Of a DNA stretch of 26,927 nt, positions 24,346 through 26,927 are shown one piece after another. The translations under genes were made by a program, and so were the position numbers. The stretch is from Burkholderiales bacterium. Lineage in GTDB: Bacteria > Pseudomonadota > Gammaproteobacteria > Burkholderiales > Burkholderiaceae. The stretch covers positions 1 through 26,927 of the forward strand of contig CANBQJ010000027.1 of NCBI GenBank assembly GCA_947371645.1, given 5' to 3'. The notes beneath the pieces are model-generated. The model was not told the origin of the DNA, searched no databases, and was given only the letters and a program-made list of their open reading frames with translations. Each line of letters starts with the position of its first letter. Positions within the stretch are counted from its first letter, which is position 1.

Positions 24346-25269
24346 GTGGACATCTTCATCCAACAACTGATCAACGGCCTGGTGCTGGGCAGCATGTACG
24401 CGCTGGTGGCCCTGGGCTACACCATGGTCTACGGCATCATCAACCTCATCAACTTCGCCCATGGCGAAGTGCTGATGGTGGGGGCGCTGGTGAGCTGGAC
24501 GGTGGTGACCGCGCTGGCGCACAGCGGCTTGCCGGGCTGGGTCTTGCTGCTGGTGTCGCTGCTGGCGGCCATGGCCGTGTGCATGGCGCTCAACTTCCTC
24601 ATCGAGAAGCTGGCCTACCGGCCCTTGCGCAATGCGCCGCGCCTGGCCCCGCTGATCACGGCCATGGGCATGTCGCTGCTCTTGCAGACGCTGGCCATGA
24701 TCATCTGGAAGCCTGACTACAAGCCCTATCCCATCTTGCTGCCCGACGAGCCCTACGAGTTCATGGGCGCCACCATCAACCTCGTGCAGATCCTGATCCT
24801 GGTGGTCACGGCGCTGACGCTGGCCGGGCTGATGGCCCTGATCCACGGCACCTCGCTGGGCCGGGCCATGCGCGCCACCGCAGAGAACCCGCGCGTGGCC
24901 CAGCTCATGGGCGTGCAGCCCGACCGCATCATCTCGGCCACCTTCATCATTGGCGCCGGCCTGGCCGCCCTGGCCGGCGTGATGTGGGCCGCCAACTATG
25001 GTTCGGTGCAACACACCATGGGCTTTCTGCCTGGCCTCAAGGCCTTCACGGCGGCGGTGTTCGGTGGCATCGGCAACCTGGCCGGGGCCATGGTGGGCGG
25101 GCTCTTGCTGGGGGTGATCGAAGCCCTGGGCGCAGGCTACATCGGCGACGTGACCGGTGGCGTGCTGGGCAGCAACTACCAGGACATCTTCGCCTTCACC
25201 GTGCTCATCCTCGTGCTGACGCTGAGGCCGCAAGGTCTGCTGGGCGAGCGCGTGGCCGACCGCGCCTGA
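24346..25269 (+). CDS. livH: Branched-chain amino acid ABC transporter permease LivH
   Basis: LivH is one of the two inner-membrane permeases of the high-affinity Leu/Ile/Val uptake system. The 307-residue product begins (M)DIFIQQLINGLVLGSMYALVALGYTMVYGIINLINFAHGEVLMVGAL, the LivH hallmark, and is hydrophobic throughout with about eight membrane spans. The cytoplasmic loop that contacts the ATPase is LGRAMRATAENPRVAQLMGVQPDRII. The GTG at 24346 matches the family's normal first residue; a TTG at 24328 is also in frame but lies inside the terminator T-run. The ribosome binding site is weak. livM follows after 10 bases. Specificity could extend to other amino acids or to urea and amides, as this family varies. 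Confidence 0.94.
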   Translation: MDIFIQQLINGLVLGSMYALVALGYTMVYGIINLINFAHGEVLMVGALVSWTVVTALAHSGLPGWVLLLVSLLAAMAVCMALNFLIEKLAYRPLRNAPRLAPLITAMGMSLLLQTLAMIIWKPDYKPYPILLPDEPYEFMGATINLVQILILVVTALTLAGLMALIHGTSLGRAMRATAENPRVAQLMGVQPDRIISATFIIGAGLAALAGVMWAANYGSVQHTMGFLPGLKAFTAAVFGGIGNLAGAMVGGLLLGVIEALGAGYIGDVTGGVLGSNYQDIFAFTVLILVLTLRPQGLLGERVADRA

Positions 25270-25279
25270 AAGGTTGACG

Positions 25280-26419
25280 ATGAGCGCCGCATTGTTCCAA
25301 CGTCGGGGTGTGTTCCTGACCGCAGCCGTGGGCCTGCTGGTGCTGCCTTTGCTGATGCAGGCGATGGACCTGGGCCAGGCCTGGGTGCGCATCCTCGATG
25401 CCTCGCTGCTTTACATCCTGCTGGCCCTGGGGCTGAACATCGTGGTGGGCTTTGCCGGCCTGCTGGACCTGGGCTACATCGCCTTCTACGCCGTGGGCGC
25501 CTACATGTTCGCGCTGCTGGCCTCGCCGCACCTCACGGAGAACATCCCGGCGCTGGCGGCACTGTTCCCCAACGGCCTGCACACGCCCTTGTGGCTGGCG
25601 ATTCCCCTGGGCGCGGGCGCGGCCGCGCTGGTGGGCGTGCTGCTGGGTGCCCCCACGCTCAAGCTGCGGGGCGACTACCTGGCCATCGTCACCCTCGGCT
25701 TTGGCGAAATCATCCGGGTGTTCATCAACAACCTGGATGCGCCGGTCAACATCACCAACGGCCCCAAGGGCATCAACAGCATCGACCCCTTCCATGTGGG
25801 GCCGGTCAACCTGGGTGAGCCGTGGCACATCGGGGGCTTCACGCTGCCTTCGGTGACCTTGCACTACTACCTCTTCCTGGGCCTGGTGGTGCTGGCCGTG
25901 GTGGTGTGCTCGCGCCTGCATGACTCGCGCCTGGGCCGGGCCTGGATGGCCATCCGCGAAGACGAGATCGCCGCCAAGGCCATGGGGCTGAACACGCGCA
26001 ACCTCAAGCTGCTGGCCTTCGGGCTGGGGGCCATGTTTGGCGGGGTGTCGGGCGTGCTGTTCGCCAGCTTCCAGGGCTTCGTGTCGCCGGAATCCTTCAG
26101 CCTGCAGGAATCTGTCATGGTGGTGGCCATGGTGGTGCTGGGCGGGCTGGGGCACATCCCCGGGGTGATCCTGGGCGCCTTCTTGCTGGCGTCCTTGCCC
26201 GAGGTGCTGCGCCATGTGGCGGGCCCGCTGCAGGCCATGACGGGCGGCCGGCTGGACGCGGCCATCCTGCGCCAGCTGCTGGTGGCGCTGGCCATGATCG
26301 GCATCATGCTGGCCCGCCCGCGGGGCCTGTGGCCATCACCCCGCCATGAAGACCGGCTCATGCCTGACGACGACGCGGCGGCCGCTTCAGTGGCCAACGC
26401 GCCCGGGAGCGCGGCATGA
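25280..26419 (+). CDS. livM: Branched-chain amino acid ABC transporter permease LivM
   Basis: LivM is the second permease of the same transporter. The 379-residue product has about ten hydrophobic segments and the family landmarks ALGLNIVVGFAGLLDLGYIAFYAVGAYMFALL, APTLKLRGDYLAIVTLGFGEIIRVFINNLD, NITNGPKGINSI and the ATPase-contact loop DSRLGRAWMAIREDEIAAKAMGLNTRNLKLLAF. The C-terminal RPRGLWPSPRHEDRL is also typical; a short acidic/Ala tail follows. AAAGG precedes ATG 25280. Its TGA overlaps the livG ATG by four bases, so the two are translationally coupled. Confidence 0.95.
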   Translation: MSAALFQRRGVFLTAAVGLLVLPLLMQAMDLGQAWVRILDASLLYILLALGLNIVVGFAGLLDLGYIAFYAVGAYMFALLASPHLTENIPALAALFPNGLHTPLWLAIPLGAGAAALVGVLLGAPTLKLRGDYLAIVTLGFGEIIRVFINNLDAPVNITNGPKGINSIDPFHVGPVNLGEPWHIGGFTLPSVTLHYYLFLGLVVLAVVVCSRLHDSRLGRAWMAIREDEIAAKAMGLNTRNLKLLAFGLGAMFGGVSGVLFASFQGFVSPESFSLQESVMVVAMVVLGGLGHIPGVILGAFLLASLPEVLRHVAGPLQAMTGGRLDAAILRQLLVALAMIGIMLARPRGLWPSPRHEDRLMPDDDAAAASVANAPGSAA

Positions 26420-26927
26420 GCCAGACCTTGTTGCTGGTGCATGGCGTGAGCAAGCGCTTTGGCGGCGTGCAGGCTTTGAGCGATGTGGGCCTGACCGTGC
26501 TGGCCGGCCAGGTGCATGGCCTGATCGGCCCCAATGGCGCTGGCAAGACCACCTTCTTCAACACGATCACCGGCCTGGTGCCCAGTGACACGGGCCGCTT
26601 CGAGCTCGATGGCCGCGTGTTCAAGCCCACGGCCGTGCACAAAGTGGCGCAGGCGGGCATCGCGCGCACCTTCCAGAACATCCGCCTGTTTGCCGACATG
26701 AGTGCCCTCGACAACGTGCGCGTGGGCCGCCATGTGCGCAGCCATGTGGGCTGGTGGCAAGCGGTGCTGCGCACCGGTGCCTTTGCGCGCGAAGAGGCCG
26801 ACATCACCACCAAGGCGCAAGCGCTGCTGGCCTTTGTCGGGCTGGAGGCCAAGGCGCTGCAGGCAGCGCGGACCTTGAGCTATGGCGACCAGCGCCGCCT
26901 GGAGATCGCCAGGGCCCTGGCCACCGA
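26416..26927 (+). CDS. livG: Branched-chain amino acid ABC transporter ATP-binding protein LivG (cut by window edge)
   Basis: LivG is one of two ATPases powering the transporter. The 170 visible residues begin MSQTLLLVHGVSKRFGGVQAL and include Walker A GPNGAGKTT, the Q-loop region IARTFQNIRLFADMSALDNV and the LivG-type signature LSYGDQRRLEIARAL. The reading frame runs off the right edge before Walker B. ATG 26416 overlaps the livM stop (ATGA) and has GGGAG upstream. livF is expected next. Confidence 0.96.
   Translation, partial: MSQTLLLVHGVSKRFGGVQALSDVGLTVLAGQVHGLIGPNGAGKTTFFNTITGLVPSDTGRFELDGRVFKPTAVHKVAQAGIARTFQNIRLFADMSALDNVRVGRHVRSHVGWWQAVLRTGAFAREEADITTKAQALLAFVGLEAKALQAARTLSYGDQRRLEIARALAT

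Overview
The window looks like an ordinary chromosomal segment of a high-GC betaproteobacterium, most likely Burkholderiales (Comamonadaceae or a Leptothrix/Aquabacterium-like relative). That placement is inferred from the GC-rich third codon positions, the long spurious antisense frames this causes, and the gene families present: YgiQ with an extended tail, a Tim44-like exported protein, a Tat-exported HiPIP, AAE-type acyl-CoA synthetases and a livHMG cluster. I found no tRNA, rRNA, CRISPR array, insertion sequence, integrase or phage gene. No gene-free stretch exceeds 300 bases.

Layout from left to right. The left edge holds the start of the septum-site operon, read leftward: minC then minD, with minD cut by the window edge. 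A small acidic hypothetical gene and a membrane-bound hybrid histidine kinase follow on the plus strand. Next come a leftward ygiQ radical SAM gene, a rightward Tim44-like gene, a leftward GNAT gene and a leftward HiPIP gene. A MerR-type regulator diverges from the HiPIP gene. Positions 10015-14954 carry four leftward genes: a degenerate HD-GYP protein, a PPK2 polyphosphate kinase, a two-TM ion channel with a Rossmann (RCK-like) domain, and an ABC exporter. A YihG-like acyltransferase points right.

Positions 16158-19260 form a leftward three-gene unit: malonyl-CoA synthetase (matB), a class II aldolase/adducin protein and a small membrane-anchored hypothetical protein. The last two overlap by ATGA. 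A DUF302-like exported protein diverges from matB. Then come a leftward AAE-type acyl-CoA synthetase and an S4 RNA-binding protein, followed by a rightward protein with a histone H1-like Lys/Ala/Pro tail and an aldehyde dehydrogenase. The window ends in the branched-chain amino acid ABC transporter genes livH, livM and livG (cut by the window edge).

No complete new multi-gene system is obvious. The most interesting items are four departures from family rules: a channel whose selectivity filter reads TTSGD instead of TVGYGD, with an inverted repeat that could sequester its Shine-Dalgarno sequence; an HD-GYP protein that has lost the HD dyad; a MerR regulator with an unexplained CxCPxxH...C carboxy-terminal domain; and an intrinsic-terminator hairpin placed directly before the GTG start of livH. 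All function calls come from reading motifs by eye; no database search was run.
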